A stretch of 32,355 bases of DNA from Schleiferilactobacillus shenzhenensis LY-73 (GTDB taxonomy: Bacteria; Bacillota; Bacilli; Lactobacillales; Lactobacillaceae). Of the stretch, positions 1 to 7,779 are shown one piece after another (position 1 is the first letter of the stretch; each line of letters starts with the position of its first letter). The DNA lies in assembly GCF_000469325.1 (NCBI RefSeq), contig NZ_KI271607.1, positions 4,651 through 37,005 of the forward strand. The letters run 5' to 3'. The notes below the pieces were generated by a model. That model saw only the letters and a program-made list of their open reading frames with translations, was not told the origin of the DNA and did not search any database. A program made the translations under genes and the position numbers.

Positions 1-70
1 GTTCCAGCCCCAATCTGCGTAGCCCGTAGTCACCCGGGCCAGAGACGTGACAGTGACTCCCTCGACCCAA

Positions 71-101
71 TTGACGCATTTCTCACTTAGCCGACTACTG
101 T
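71..101 (+). promoter_or_regulatory. weak candidate promoter before the alpha-glucosidase gene
   Basis: TTGACG (71-76) matches five of six bases of a -35 box. The only -10-like hexamer at a tolerable distance is TACTGT (96-101), 19 bases away and poor. The 185 bases before the gene contain no recognisable coding sequence. The gene may equally be read from a promoter outside the window. Confidence 0.25.
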
Positions 102-185
102 TACCGCTAACACCCCTGCACCCCGTTGCCATTGCACACGCTTTCGCTTAAGGTGAATGCAGACGAAACGAAAAGGGGTTTGTGC

Positions 186-1868
186 ATGGGAGAATGGTAT
201 GACAACGCCATCGTGTATCAGGTCTATCCCAAGAGCTTCAAGGATAGCAACGGTGACGGTATCGGCGATTTGGCCGGGATTACGGAGAAGCTCGATTATT
301 TCACCCCGCTGGGCGTGAACACCCTCTGGCTGAACCCGATTTTTAAGTCCCCCCAAGTCGACAACGGCTATGATGTTTCTGATTTCTATGGGATCGATCC
401 CCAGCTGGGGACGATGCATGACTTTGACACACTGGTCAGCGAAGCCCACGCGCGGGGGTTGCGGATCGTGCTGGACATGGTCTTGAACCACACGTCGGAC
501 CAGCATCCCTGGTTCCAGCAGGCGCTGCAAGGCCCTCAGAATCCTTACTATGACTACTATATTTGGGCCAACGGTCATGCAGGTCAGCGGCCAAATAACT
601 GGGGGTCGTTTTTCGGCGGCAGTGTCTGGACCCAGCACCCCCAGGTCAAGGACCGGTATTATTTCCACCTCTTTGAACGCCGGATGCCGGATTTGAACTG
701 GCGCAACCCGCTGGTGCGGGGAGAAATGATCAAAGTGGCCAATTTCTGGGCCGACCGCGGTATTGACGGGTTGCGACTGGATGCATTCATTCACCTGGCC
801 AAGGCGGATCTGCACCAGAATTATCCGACGACCGGCGCCGGGCCGGTGGTGGCGGAGGGCATGTTTGCTAATCTGCCGGCGGTTCAATCCTACTTAGCTG
901 AATTCGTGGCCGGGATCAAAGCGGATCACCCGGATCTGTTTATTCTCGGAGAAGCGGCCAGTGCCACGGTCAATTTGGCGGCGGACTATACCCGGCCTCA
1001 CGCCGACATGGCGGATGCGGTTATTTCGTTCCGTTATTTCCCCACGGAACCGCACGCGGCCCGCACAGCGGTACCGCAGAATTATCAGCCGCAGCGGTTG
1101 GATTGGCTGGGCTTCAAGCAAGTGATGACCGATTGGCAGCAGACACTTTTGGCCCCGCGCCGATTGACGCTCTATTGGGGCAACCACGACATGGCCCGGG
1201 TCGCCACCCGGGTCGGCAGCCGCCGCTATCCTCAGCGCTCCGCTAAGTCCTTAGCAACGCTGATGTACTTGCAGCGGGGGATTCCGGTGCTGTACTACGG
1301 CGACGAACTGGGGTTGAGTAACGGCACTTTGGCCAGTTTGGCGGCCTTCGGAGATCCCACCGTGACGGCTTTTGCCAACGCGGCTCGGGCTGCGGGCTGG
1401 TCGCCTGAGCGCATTCTGGAGAATGTCAATGCCACCCACAAACTCACGGCTCGGGCACCGCTGCCCTGGTCTGATGGGGTGGGCCATGGGTTCTCCACCG
1501 TCGCGCCGTGGCTGGCAGTGACCCAAGAGGGGACGCCGGTGGCCGACCAGATGGCGGACGCGGACAGTGTTTGGCACCACTATCAGGCCCTCTTCCAGCT
1601 GAAGCAGCAGCCCCTGTTCACCACCGGGGCCTGGCAGCTCCAAGATTGGGCGCCGTGGCTGTATGCCTACACCCGCACCACCGAGCACGAACAAGCCCTG
1701 ATTTTAGTGAACATTTCTGACAGAAAACAAACACTGACTTTGCCCGCCGCGTGGCAGCACCCGGCGGCCAGCAAGCTCCCAGTGGGCAGTGTCGCTCGCC
1801 ACACCGACAGCGTCACGCTGGGCCCGTGGAGCAGTGTAGTTTATATGAAGAAGGAGACGACCAATTAA
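186..1868 (+). CDS. malL: GH13 alpha-glucosidase (MalL / oligo-1,6-glucosidase family)
   Basis: This cytoplasmic glycoside hydrolase releases glucose from the ends of short maltodextrins or isomalto-oligosaccharides. The 560-residue length is usual for the GH13_31-like group and there is no signal peptide. The four GH13 blocks are visible: DMVLNH (D97-H102), GLRLDAF with nucleophile D199, LGEA with acid/base E256, and NHD with D335. The DSNGDGIGDL loop (20-29) is also typical. ATG 186 is preferred to an upstream TTG because AAAAGGGG lies just before it and the family starts MxxWYxNAxVYQ. Residue 200, next to the nucleophile, is Ala rather than the Val of oligo-1,6-glucosidases, which hints at activity on alpha-1,4 bonds; this is inference. 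The stop codon overlaps the start of the next gene (TAATG), so the two GH13 genes are translationally coupled. Confidence 0.93.
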   Translation: MGEWYDNAIVYQVYPKSFKDSNGDGIGDLAGITEKLDYFTPLGVNTLWLNPIFKSPQVDNGYDVSDFYGIDPQLGTMHDFDTLVSEAHARGLRIVLDMVLNHTSDQHPWFQQALQGPQNPYYDYYIWANGHAGQRPNNWGSFFGGSVWTQHPQVKDRYYFHLFERRMPDLNWRNPLVRGEMIKVANFWADRGIDGLRLDAFIHLAKADLHQNYPTTGAGPVVAEGMFANLPAVQSYLAEFVAGIKADHPDLFILGEAASATVNLAADYTRPHADMADAVISFRYFPTEPHAARTAVPQNYQPQRLDWLGFKQVMTDWQQTLLAPRRLTLYWGNHDMARVATRVGSRRYPQRSAKSLATLMYLQRGIPVLYYGDELGLSNGTLASLAAFGDPTVTAFANAARAAGWSPERILENVNATHKLTARAPLPWSDGVGHGFSTVAPWLAVTQEGTPVADQMADADSVWHHYQALFQLKQQPLFTTGAWQLQDWAPWLYAYTRTTEHEQALILVNISDRKQTLTLPAAWQHPAASKLPVGSVARHTDSVTLGPWSSVVYMKKETTN

Positions 1869-3646
1869 TGGAACGTGCAGCAATTTACCATCGCCCTGAG
1901 AGCGAATACGCTAGTCTGTATACGGACAATGACCTCCGCCTGCGCCTGCGCACCAAGCGGGACGACATCGCCCAAGTGGACTGTATCTGGGGCGACCCGT
2001 ACAGCCGGGTGATCAAGGACGGCGTCAATCAGTGGGATTATCGGCGCACGCCGATGCACATCATCGCCCAGACCGAGGATTACGATTATTGGGGCGTCAG
2101 CGTCAGCACGCCGTCCAAGCGGCTCCAGTACGGGTTCGAGCTCACCGACACCGCAGAGGAACCGGAATCGGTGGGTTACGGCGACCGTGGTTTCTTTCCT
2201 GCGGCACCAGCCGATGTCAGTGATGCCGCTATGTTCCATATGCCGTACTTCCACGATATTGATCGGATCAAAGTGCCGCAGTGGGTGAGCGAGACTGTCT
2301 GGTACCAGATCTTCCCGGAACGCTTCGCGAACGGCGACCGCAGCAATGACCCAGAGGGCACACTGCCGTGGGCCAGCAAGGAGCATCCGGACCGCACGGA
2401 CTTCTATGGCGGCGACTTGCAAGGGGTGATCGACCACCTGGATTATCTGCAGCACCTGGGCATTACGGGGATTTATTTCTGCCCCATCTTCAAGGCCCAC
2501 TCCAACCACAAGTACGACACCATCGATTACTTAGAGATCGATCCGGACTTTGGGGACAAGAACACCTTCCGCAAGCTGGTCGATGCGGCTCACGAGCGGG
2601 GCATCAAGGTCATGATCGACGCAGTCTTCAACCACATCGGCGATGAATCCTACCAGTGGCAGGACGTCTTGACGAAGGGGAAGAAATCCCGCTTCGCCGA
2701 TTGGTTCCACGTCCATTCCTTCCCGGCCCGCTATGATCAGACCAGCGACTTTGAAGAAGCGAAGAACATTACCTACGACACGTTCGCCAATACGCCGCAC
2801 ATGCCGAAACTGAACACGGCCAACCCCGAGGTGCAGGACTATCTGCTGACGGTGGCCAAGTATTGGATTGAAAATTTCGACATTGATGCCTGGCGTTTGG
2901 ACGTGGCTAACGAGGTGGATCACCACTTCTGGCGCAAGTTCGCCGAAGTCTGCCATGCGGCCAAGCCCGATTTCTACATTCTCGGGGAAGTCTGGCACTC
3001 TTCTCAGCCATGGCTGCAAGGGGACCAGTTCAGCGCCGTGATGAACTATGCCTTCACCGGCCTGATCGAAGACGGCGTGGTCAAGAAGAAAATCACGCCG
3101 ACACAAATGGTCTCGGCCATGAACCAGCAGGAAATGCGGTACGCGGACCAGACCAGCGAAGTGATGTTCAATGTTCTGGATTCCCACGATACACCGCGGC
3201 TGCTGACGGTGTGCCACGACGACGCCGACTTAATGCGCCAAACGCTGGCCTTCACCTATCTGCAAAAAGGGTCGCCGTGTGTTTATTACGGCGATGAAGT
3301 GGGTATGGACGGGGCCGATGATCCCGACTGCCGCAAGTGCATGGTGTGGGATCCGGAAGCCCAAGACCAGGACATGCTGCATTTCTTCCGCAAGCTCATT
3401 GCGCTCCGCAAGAAATACGCGGACGTCGTCAGTCAAGGCACGGTGGAATGGCGGACGGTGGACGACCTCACGGGGACCGTCCACGTGGTGCGGAAGTTCC
3501 ATGGCGTCCGCGTGCATGGTGTCTTCAACCTGGGCGAACAGGCCATTACTTTGAAGCACAGCCACCAAGACGAGACGGTCTTGAGTCAAGGTGTTGATGG
3601 TAAGCAACTGGCGCCGAATGGGTTCATTCTGTACGTGAAGAAGTAA
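1868..3646 (+). CDS. GH13_20 neopullulanase / cyclomaltodextrinase / maltogenic amylase
   Basis: This intracellular enzyme hydrolyses cyclodextrins, pullulan or linear maltodextrins, mainly to maltose. At 592 residues it has the usual family length. The N-terminal ~120 residues fit a CBM34 domain, followed by the (beta/alpha)8 barrel. Catalytic blocks are DAVFNH, WRLDVANE with nucleophile D345, LGEVWH with acid/base E374, and DSHDTPRL with D441. The family normally dimerises through the N-domain, which narrows substrate access. ATG 1868 shares its A with the TAA of the upstream gene, and AAGGAG (1851-1856) lies inside that gene; a longer reading to 1751 would overlap it fully and is not supported. 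A strong terminator follows, so this gene and the alpha-glucosidase form a unit separate from malEFG. Exact substrate preference cannot be told from sequence. Confidence 0.92.
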   Translation: MERAAIYHRPESEYASLYTDNDLRLRLRTKRDDIAQVDCIWGDPYSRVIKDGVNQWDYRRTPMHIIAQTEDYDYWGVSVSTPSKRLQYGFELTDTAEEPESVGYGDRGFFPAAPADVSDAAMFHMPYFHDIDRIKVPQWVSETVWYQIFPERFANGDRSNDPEGTLPWASKEHPDRTDFYGGDLQGVIDHLDYLQHLGITGIYFCPIFKAHSNHKYDTIDYLEIDPDFGDKNTFRKLVDAAHERGIKVMIDAVFNHIGDESYQWQDVLTKGKKSRFADWFHVHSFPARYDQTSDFEEAKNITYDTFANTPHMPKLNTANPEVQDYLLTVAKYWIENFDIDAWRLDVANEVDHHFWRKFAEVCHAAKPDFYILGEVWHSSQPWLQGDQFSAVMNYAFTGLIEDGVVKKKITPTQMVSAMNQQEMRYADQTSEVMFNVLDSHDTPRLLTVCHDDADLMRQTLAFTYLQKGSPCVYYGDEVGMDGADDPDCRKCMVWDPEAQDQDMLHFFRKLIALRKKYADVVSQGTVEWRTVDDLTGTVHVVRKFHGVRVHGVFNLGEQAITLKHSHQDETVLSQGVDGKQLAPNGFILYVKK

Positions 3647-3656
3647 GTGCTTAGCA

Positions 3657-3692
3657 AAGCCGAGAAAGGCGAAATCGCTTCTCGGCTTTTTT
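3657..3692 (+). terminator. rho-independent terminator after the neopullulanase gene
   Basis: AAGCCGAGAA (3657-3666) pairs with TTCTCGGCTT (3679-3688), and the right arm runs into a T-tract. It begins about ten bases after the stop codon and separates the two GH13 genes from the transport operon. Confidence 0.9.
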
Positions 3693-3793
3693 GATGGGCT
3701 GTTTTCCGTAAGCAGGTCATTGAAAACGATCCAAACGGAAGACTTGTATATCAGTCCACAAGAAGATAAAAGCATCGAACCATTGATAATGAA

Positions 3794-3805
3794 TGGACCG
3801 GTCCA
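3794..3805. repeat. perfect 12-base palindrome centred on CG
   Basis: TGGACCGGTCCA is self-complementary and lies six bases before the LacI-type operator candidate. It may be a second site of the same regulator or a chance palindrome. Confidence 0.35.
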
Positions 3806-3810
3806 ACCTG

Positions 3811-3822
3811 GCAACCGTTTGC
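3811..3822. promoter_or_regulatory. LacI/MalR-family operator candidate
   Basis: GCAACCGTTTGC is a near-perfect palindrome around a central CG; four of the five outer pairs match. It agrees with the GCAAnCGnTTGC operators bound by MalR-type LacI-family regulators of maltose genes in lactobacilli and streptococci. It lies about 110 bases upstream of the malE -35 box, so it would act at a distance or by looping. The regulator gene is not in the window. Confidence 0.55.
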
Positions 3823-3867
3823 AAACCTGGTTCCACCGGGATTGATGACCAGAATGTGGTTCGTCAG

Positions 3868-3881
3868 CGATAGCGTTGCCA
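3868..3881. promoter_or_regulatory. possible cre-like site (CcpA)
   Basis: CGATAGCGTTGCCA matches the catabolite-responsive element consensus TGWNANCGNTNWCA except at two fixed positions. It lies about 40 bases upstream of the malE -35 box, a plausible place for carbon catabolite control. Motifs this short occur by chance, so this is tentative. Confidence 0.35.
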
Positions 3882-3921
3882 CACCTCAGCCATCTTGATA
3901 ACGGTAACATCGGTCTAGCGA

Positions 3922-3950
3922 TTGTAAATTACGTTTCAAGGTCACATACT
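3922..3950 (+). promoter_or_regulatory. malE promoter
   Basis: TTGTAA (-35, 3922-3927), an exact 17-base spacer and CATACT (-10, 3945-3950) form a reasonable housekeeping promoter. It would give a leader of about 160 bases before malE, which contains a small hairpin (AGCCA 4074-4078 with TGGCT 4086-4090) just ahead of the AGGAGG ribosome binding site. Confidence 0.5.
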
Positions 3951-4117
3951 AGAATATGTAAAACAAATCAGGTCACCGGCACGAGCCGCACTCGCCTGTC
4001 CAACATTTTGTCACCGCTTCCTCAACGGGAGCAGGATCAGCAAAACCGCGTTTCAGACGTCATTCTATTTAACAGCCATTTTTTCTGGCTCACCAGGACC
4101 TAATAGGAGGAAACAAC

Positions 4118-5359
4118 ATGAAGTTGTGGAAAAAAGTTGCTGTCGCCAGTACGACATTGCTTGCCGCCGTTGCCTTAACGGCTTGCGGAAGCAGTTCCAA
4201 TTCATCGAGCAGCACGTCATCGAGCAAATCCGGTGCCGTCAAGGGGAGTGTCAGCCTGTGGGTCGACACGACGCAGGTACCGTTCTATAAGACGATCGTC
4301 AAGAACTTCAACAAGAAGTATCCGGACGTCAAGGTGAAGCTGACCCAGAGCCCGAACGGGTCTTCCAATGCCAAGACCGATGTGGGCAAAGACCCGGCCA
4401 AAGCGGCTGACGTCTTCGAAGTGCCTAATGACCAACTCGGTCAAATGGCCGAGGCAGGCTACATCAACCCGCTGTCCCCGACCGCTGAAAAAACCGTCAA
4501 GGCCAACAACACGGCCACGTCGGTTAAGGGTGTCACTTGGAAGGATAAGATGTATGCGTTCCCGTTCGCAGAACAGGCCCAGACACTTTATTACAACAAG
4601 TCCAAGTTGACCGCTGATGACGTGAAGTCTTGGGATACGTTAACGTCCAAGGGCGTTGTCGCAACGGACTTTACCGTCCCGTATAACTTCTACCCGATTT
4701 TCTTATCTGCCGGTACTTATCTTTATGGTAAAGACGGCGAAACCTTGAAAGGCACCAATGCCAACAGCCAAGAAGGGGTCAATGCCCTGAAGTGGTTTGC
4801 TGAGCAAAAGGCCAACAAGGGTGTCATGCAGACATCGAACGCTTTGAACCAGTTGAAGTCCGGTCATGCCCAGGCCATCATTGATGGACCTTGGGACGCT
4901 GCCAACCTGAAGAAGATCCTCGGTGACAACTTCGCTGTTGCCCCGTATCCGACGATTAAACTGGGCGGCGAAGAGAAGCAGATGCAAGCCTTCTTGGGCA
5001 TCGAAGCATTCGCCGTTAACTCCCACACTGATACTAAGAATCAAAAAGCAGCGGCTGCGTTGGCTGAGTTCATTACCAACAAGCAGTCTCAACTGATTGT
5101 TTACGAGCAGTCTGGTCAGATCCCGACGGATAAAGCCACCCAAGCCAGCAGCAAGGTCGCTAATGATCCGGTTGCCCAAGCCGTGATGGCCATGGCTAAG
5201 CCTGGATTCTCTACCTTGATGCCGAAGATGCTGCAAATGGCCACCTTCTGGGATGCCGCAACACCGCTGATCAATGGCGCTTACACGGGCTCCATCAAGG
5301 AAAGCCAGTACAGTGCTAAGCTGGAAACCTTCGTACAGCGGATCTCCAAAGCCAACTAA
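4118..5359 (+). CDS. malE: maltose/maltodextrin ABC transporter substrate-binding lipoprotein
   Basis: MalE captures maltose or maltodextrins outside the membrane and hands them to MalFG. The 413-residue protein starts with a lysine-containing, hydrophobic lipoprotein signal ending in lipobox LTAC, with C23 as the lipidated residue. A Ser-rich linker (about residues 24-39) follows, then a family-1 solute-binding domain. ATG 4118 has a near-perfect AGGAGG (4105-4110). It is the first gene of the malE-malF-malG-malA-malP-pgmB unit and sits behind the promoter and operator candidates. A hairpin with a short T-run lies after its stop, which usually gives binding proteins more transcript than their permeases. 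Substrate is inferred from the neighbours MalP, PgmB and the GH13 enzymes. Confidence 0.93.
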   Translation: MKLWKKVAVASTTLLAAVALTACGSSSNSSSSTSSSKSGAVKGSVSLWVDTTQVPFYKTIVKNFNKKYPDVKVKLTQSPNGSSNAKTDVGKDPAKAADVFEVPNDQLGQMAEAGYINPLSPTAEKTVKANNTATSVKGVTWKDKMYAFPFAEQAQTLYYNKSKLTADDVKSWDTLTSKGVVATDFTVPYNFYPIFLSAGTYLYGKDGETLKGTNANSQEGVNALKWFAEQKANKGVMQTSNALNQLKSGHAQAIIDGPWDAANLKKILGDNFAVAPYPTIKLGGEEKQMQAFLGIEAFAVNSHTDTKNQKAAAALAEFITNKQSQLIVYEQSGQIPTDKATQASSKVANDPVAQAVMAMAKPGFSTLMPKMLQMATFWDAATPLINGAYTGSIKESQYSAKLETFVQRISKAN

Positions 5360-5371
5360 CAGTTCTTTTTG

Positions 5372-5402
5372 AAGGGGTGAGGCCAGCGCCTCGCTCCTTT
5401 TA
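5372..5402 (+). terminator. intercistronic hairpin (attenuator) between malE and malF
   Basis: AAGGGGTGAGGC (5372-5383) pairs along all 12 positions, two of them G-T wobbles, with GCCTCGCTCCTT (5388-5399), leaving a four-base loop. A short T-run follows. The gap to malF has no convincing new promoter, so it probably lets only part of the transcription through, or protects the malE message from 3' decay. Confidence 0.7.
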
Positions 5403-5465
5403 CTTATATTGGTGAAAACAATGCACCGCCGGGGGGTTCTCCGGTGGCGAAAGAAGGGGCAGTTT

Positions 5466-6824
5466 ATGTTTAAGAGGAAAGATAAAAAGCCACCCAAAGC
5501 AACGTATCGCGAGGTCTGGGCGAAAGGCGGCCTGGCGTCCAAGCTCTCGTTCTTCTTGATGGGTGTCAGCAGTTTAAAGAATCGCCAGTGGGTGCGTGGG
5601 ATTGCGTACCTGGCTGTTGAAATCGGGTTTATCGTTTGGTTAGCATTCACCGGTGTGTCAGCGCTGAGTCTGCTCACTACATTGGGGGCTATCAAGAAAA
5701 AACAGGTCGTATTCGATAAGGCAGAAGGGGTGTACATTACCAAGCTGCCAGACAACTCGGTCACTATCTTGCTGTTCGGGGTACTTGCCGTACTGTTGAT
5801 CGTGGCCATGGTGTTTCTTTATGTCACGAATTTGCGGGCCACTAAGTCACTGTATATCGCTAATCGTGACGGCGAGCACGTGGAGAGCAACATGGAACAG
5901 CTGAAATCATTGTTTGACACGCGGCTGCACACAACGTTGATGACCATCCCCATTATCGGGATCTTGGCGTTCACTGTCTTACCCACGTTGTACATGATTT
6001 CTATGGCGTTCACCAACTACGATGCGAAACATTCGATTGGTTTCTCTTGGACTGGTTTCCAAGCCTTCGGCAACGTCTTGACCGGGGACTTGGCCGGGAC
6101 ATTCTTCCCGGTATTGGGCTGGACGCTGGTTTGGGCCGTCTGTGCTACGGCGACGACGTTTTTCTTCGGCGTTTTGTTAGCCATGCTGATCGAGTCCAAG
6201 GGGATTAAGTTTAAGGGCGTTTGGCGGACCATCTTCGTCATTGTTTACGCCGTTCCCCAATTCGTTTCTCTGCTGATGATGGCTCAGTTCCTGGACCTGC
6301 AAGGCCCGCTAAACAACATTTTGCTGAACTGGGGCTGGATCGCTCACCCGATCAACTTCATCGGGGCGTCCGCGAGCCCGCTGGTGGCCCGAATTACCGT
6401 TATCGTGGTCAACATGTGGATTGGTATCCCAGTATCGATGCTGATTTCCACGGCCATTATTCAAAACTTACCGCAAGATCAAATCGAAGCGGCTAAGATC
6501 GACGGGGCCAATGCCTTGCAAGTCTTCCGCTCCATTACGTTCCCTCAGATATTGTTTGTCATGGCACCCTCGTTGATTCAACAATTTATCGGCAATATCA
6601 ACAACTTCAACGTGATCTTCCTATTGACCGGTGGCCAGCCAATGAACAACAACTACGTGGGGGCGGGCGATACCGACCTGCTGGTGACCTGGTTGTACAA
6701 CTTGGTCTTCGGGCAGACCCAACGGTATAACGCGTCCGCGGTCCTGGGTATCTTGATCTTCATTCTCAGTGCTGTCTTCTCGCTGTTTGCATACCGGCGG
6801 ACGAACGCCTTTAAGGAGGGCTGA
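5466..6824 (+). CDS. malF: maltodextrin ABC transporter permease MalF
   Basis: MalF forms half of the membrane channel of the maltodextrin importer. At 452 residues it has the long form of the family, with extra N-terminal membrane segments (about residues 45-65 and 100-121) and a soluble stretch before the core permease domain. The cytoplasmic EAA loop, which docks the ATPase, reads EAAKIDGANALQVF and begins at E341. I chose ATG 5466 because AAGGGG (5454-5459) sits six bases before it; frame-compatible TTG 5409, GTG 5412 and ATG 5421 lie in the hairpin-rich gap and lack a good site. malG follows five bases after the stop, with its AAGGAGGG inside the malF end. No MalK/MsmK ATPase gene is nearby, so a shared ATPase encoded elsewhere must power the pair. 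Confidence 0.93.
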   Translation: MFKRKDKKPPKATYREVWAKGGLASKLSFFLMGVSSLKNRQWVRGIAYLAVEIGFIVWLAFTGVSALSLLTTLGAIKKKQVVFDKAEGVYITKLPDNSVTILLFGVLAVLLIVAMVFLYVTNLRATKSLYIANRDGEHVESNMEQLKSLFDTRLHTTLMTIPIIGILAFTVLPTLYMISMAFTNYDAKHSIGFSWTGFQAFGNVLTGDLAGTFFPVLGWTLVWAVCATATTFFFGVLLAMLIESKGIKFKGVWRTIFVIVYAVPQFVSLLMMAQFLDLQGPLNNILLNWGWIAHPINFIGASASPLVARITVIVVNMWIGIPVSMLISTAIIQNLPQDQIEAAKIDGANALQVFRSITFPQILFVMAPSLIQQFIGNINNFNVIFLLTGGQPMNNNYVGAGDTDLLVTWLYNLVFGQTQRYNASAVLGILIFILSAVFSLFAYRRTNAFKEG

Positions 6825-6829
6825 TCACA

Positions 6830-7687
6830 ATGAAATCATACAAAGCACAACGGCGCCTGTCCTTGGTGTTCCGCTATCTCTTATTGACACTCTTAGCCGT
6901 GGTTTGGCTGGTGCCCATCGTCTGGATCGTTTTGGCAAGCTTCTCATACAATGACACCGGCTTCGTCTCCACTTTCTGGCCTGAGCAATTCACGATTCAA
7001 AATTATATTGGGATCTTTACCAGCAGCCAGTTCCCGTTCCTGTATTGGCTGCGCAACACCTTCGTGGTCGCGGTCATCTCCATGGTCCTGTCCACGTTCG
7101 TGACGATTTCCGTGGCTTATGCCCTGTCCCGGCTGCGGTTCCGCTTTCGTAAACCATTTCTGCAAATTGCCTTGGTCCTGGGGATGTTCCCTGGGTTCAT
7201 GTCCATGATCGCCTTGTACTACATCTTGAAGAGTTTCAACATGCTGAACTTGGGCGGCTTGATCTTGGTTTACGTCGGCGGTGCCGGCCTCGGTTTCTAC
7301 ATTGCTAAGGGCTTCTTCGATACGATTCCGCGCTCCATGGACGAAGCGGCGATCATCGACGGCGCGACCCGGTGGCAAGTCTTCATTCACATCGGCTTGC
7401 CGATGTCTCGGCCAATGATCGTGTACACGGCCTTGATGGCCTTCATCGGTCCGTGGATCGACTTCATCTTCTCTGGCATCATCCTTTCTTCCTCGGGTAA
7501 TCCCAAGACGTACACGATTGCCTATGGGCTGTACAACATGCTGCACAGTACGAAGGGCTCGTCCACGACGTACTTCACCCAGTTCATCGCCGGGTGTGTG
7601 GTCATCGCGATCCCCATTACGATTCTGTTCGTCGTCATGCAGAAATTCTACGTCAACGGGATTACCGCTGGTGCAGATAAAGGGTAA
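6830..7687 (+). CDS. malG: maltodextrin ABC transporter permease MalG
   Basis: MalG is the second channel subunit and pairs with MalF in the membrane. The 285-residue length and roughly six hydrophobic segments are normal for the family; the first spans about residues 14-34. The EAA loop reads EAAIIDGATRWQVF and precedes the last two membrane segments, as expected for the ATPase contact. ATG 6830 follows AAGGAGGG (6813-6820), which lies in the end of malF, so the two are coupled. A 92-base gap with a long hairpin separates it from malA. Confidence 0.94.
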   Translation: MKSYKAQRRLSLVFRYLLLTLLAVVWLVPIVWIVLASFSYNDTGFVSTFWPEQFTIQNYIGIFTSSQFPFLYWLRNTFVVAVISMVLSTFVTISVAYALSRLRFRFRKPFLQIALVLGMFPGFMSMIALYYILKSFNMLNLGGLILVYVGGAGLGFYIAKGFFDTIPRSMDEAAIIDGATRWQVFIHIGLPMSRPMIVYTALMAFIGPWIDFIFSGIILSSSGNPKTYTIAYGLYNMLHSTKGSSTTYFTQFIAGCVVIAIPITILFVVMQKFYVNGITAGADKG

Positions 7688-7693
7688 TCGCCA

Positions 7694-7729
7694 AAAGTGG
7701 TGCAGAGGCTTGCCTCTTGGGTCCGCTTT
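7694..7729 (+). other. intercistronic hairpin between malG and malA
   Basis: An outer stem AAAGTGG/CCGCTTT (7694-7700 with 7723-7729, one G-T wobble) encloses an inner stem AGAGGC/GCCTCT (7704-7709 with 7712-7717). There is no proper T-tract after it, so it looks like a processing or stability element, not a full terminator. Confidence 0.5.
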
Positions 7730-7779
7730 CTGGTACACCAAAGGGGTAAACGATACGCACACTGAGGAGGATCCCCCAT

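Larger units (their letters stand above)
3693..3921. other. AT-richer gene-free stretch upstream of malE
   Basis: I see no convincing gene between the neopullulanase terminator and the malE promoter. The 60 bases from 3721 are 38% GC by hand count, far below the neighbouring genes. One frame stays open from about 3697 to 3846 but has no start with a ribosome binding site and no protein I recognise, so it may be a decayed remnant. The stretch holds the operator candidates listed separately. Confidence 0.6.

Noticed and set aside
131-150. LacI-type operator or cre site before the alpha-glucosidase gene
   Set aside because: The half-sites around the central CG agree at too few positions, and three fixed cre positions mismatch.
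3697-3846. Open frame of about 50 codons in the AT-richer gap
   Set aside because: No start codon with a ribosome binding site and no recognisable protein; kept only as a possible remnant.
3876-4103. 75-codon open frame upstream of malE
   Set aside because: It overlaps the malE promoter and leader, starts without a ribosome binding site and resembles no protein family.
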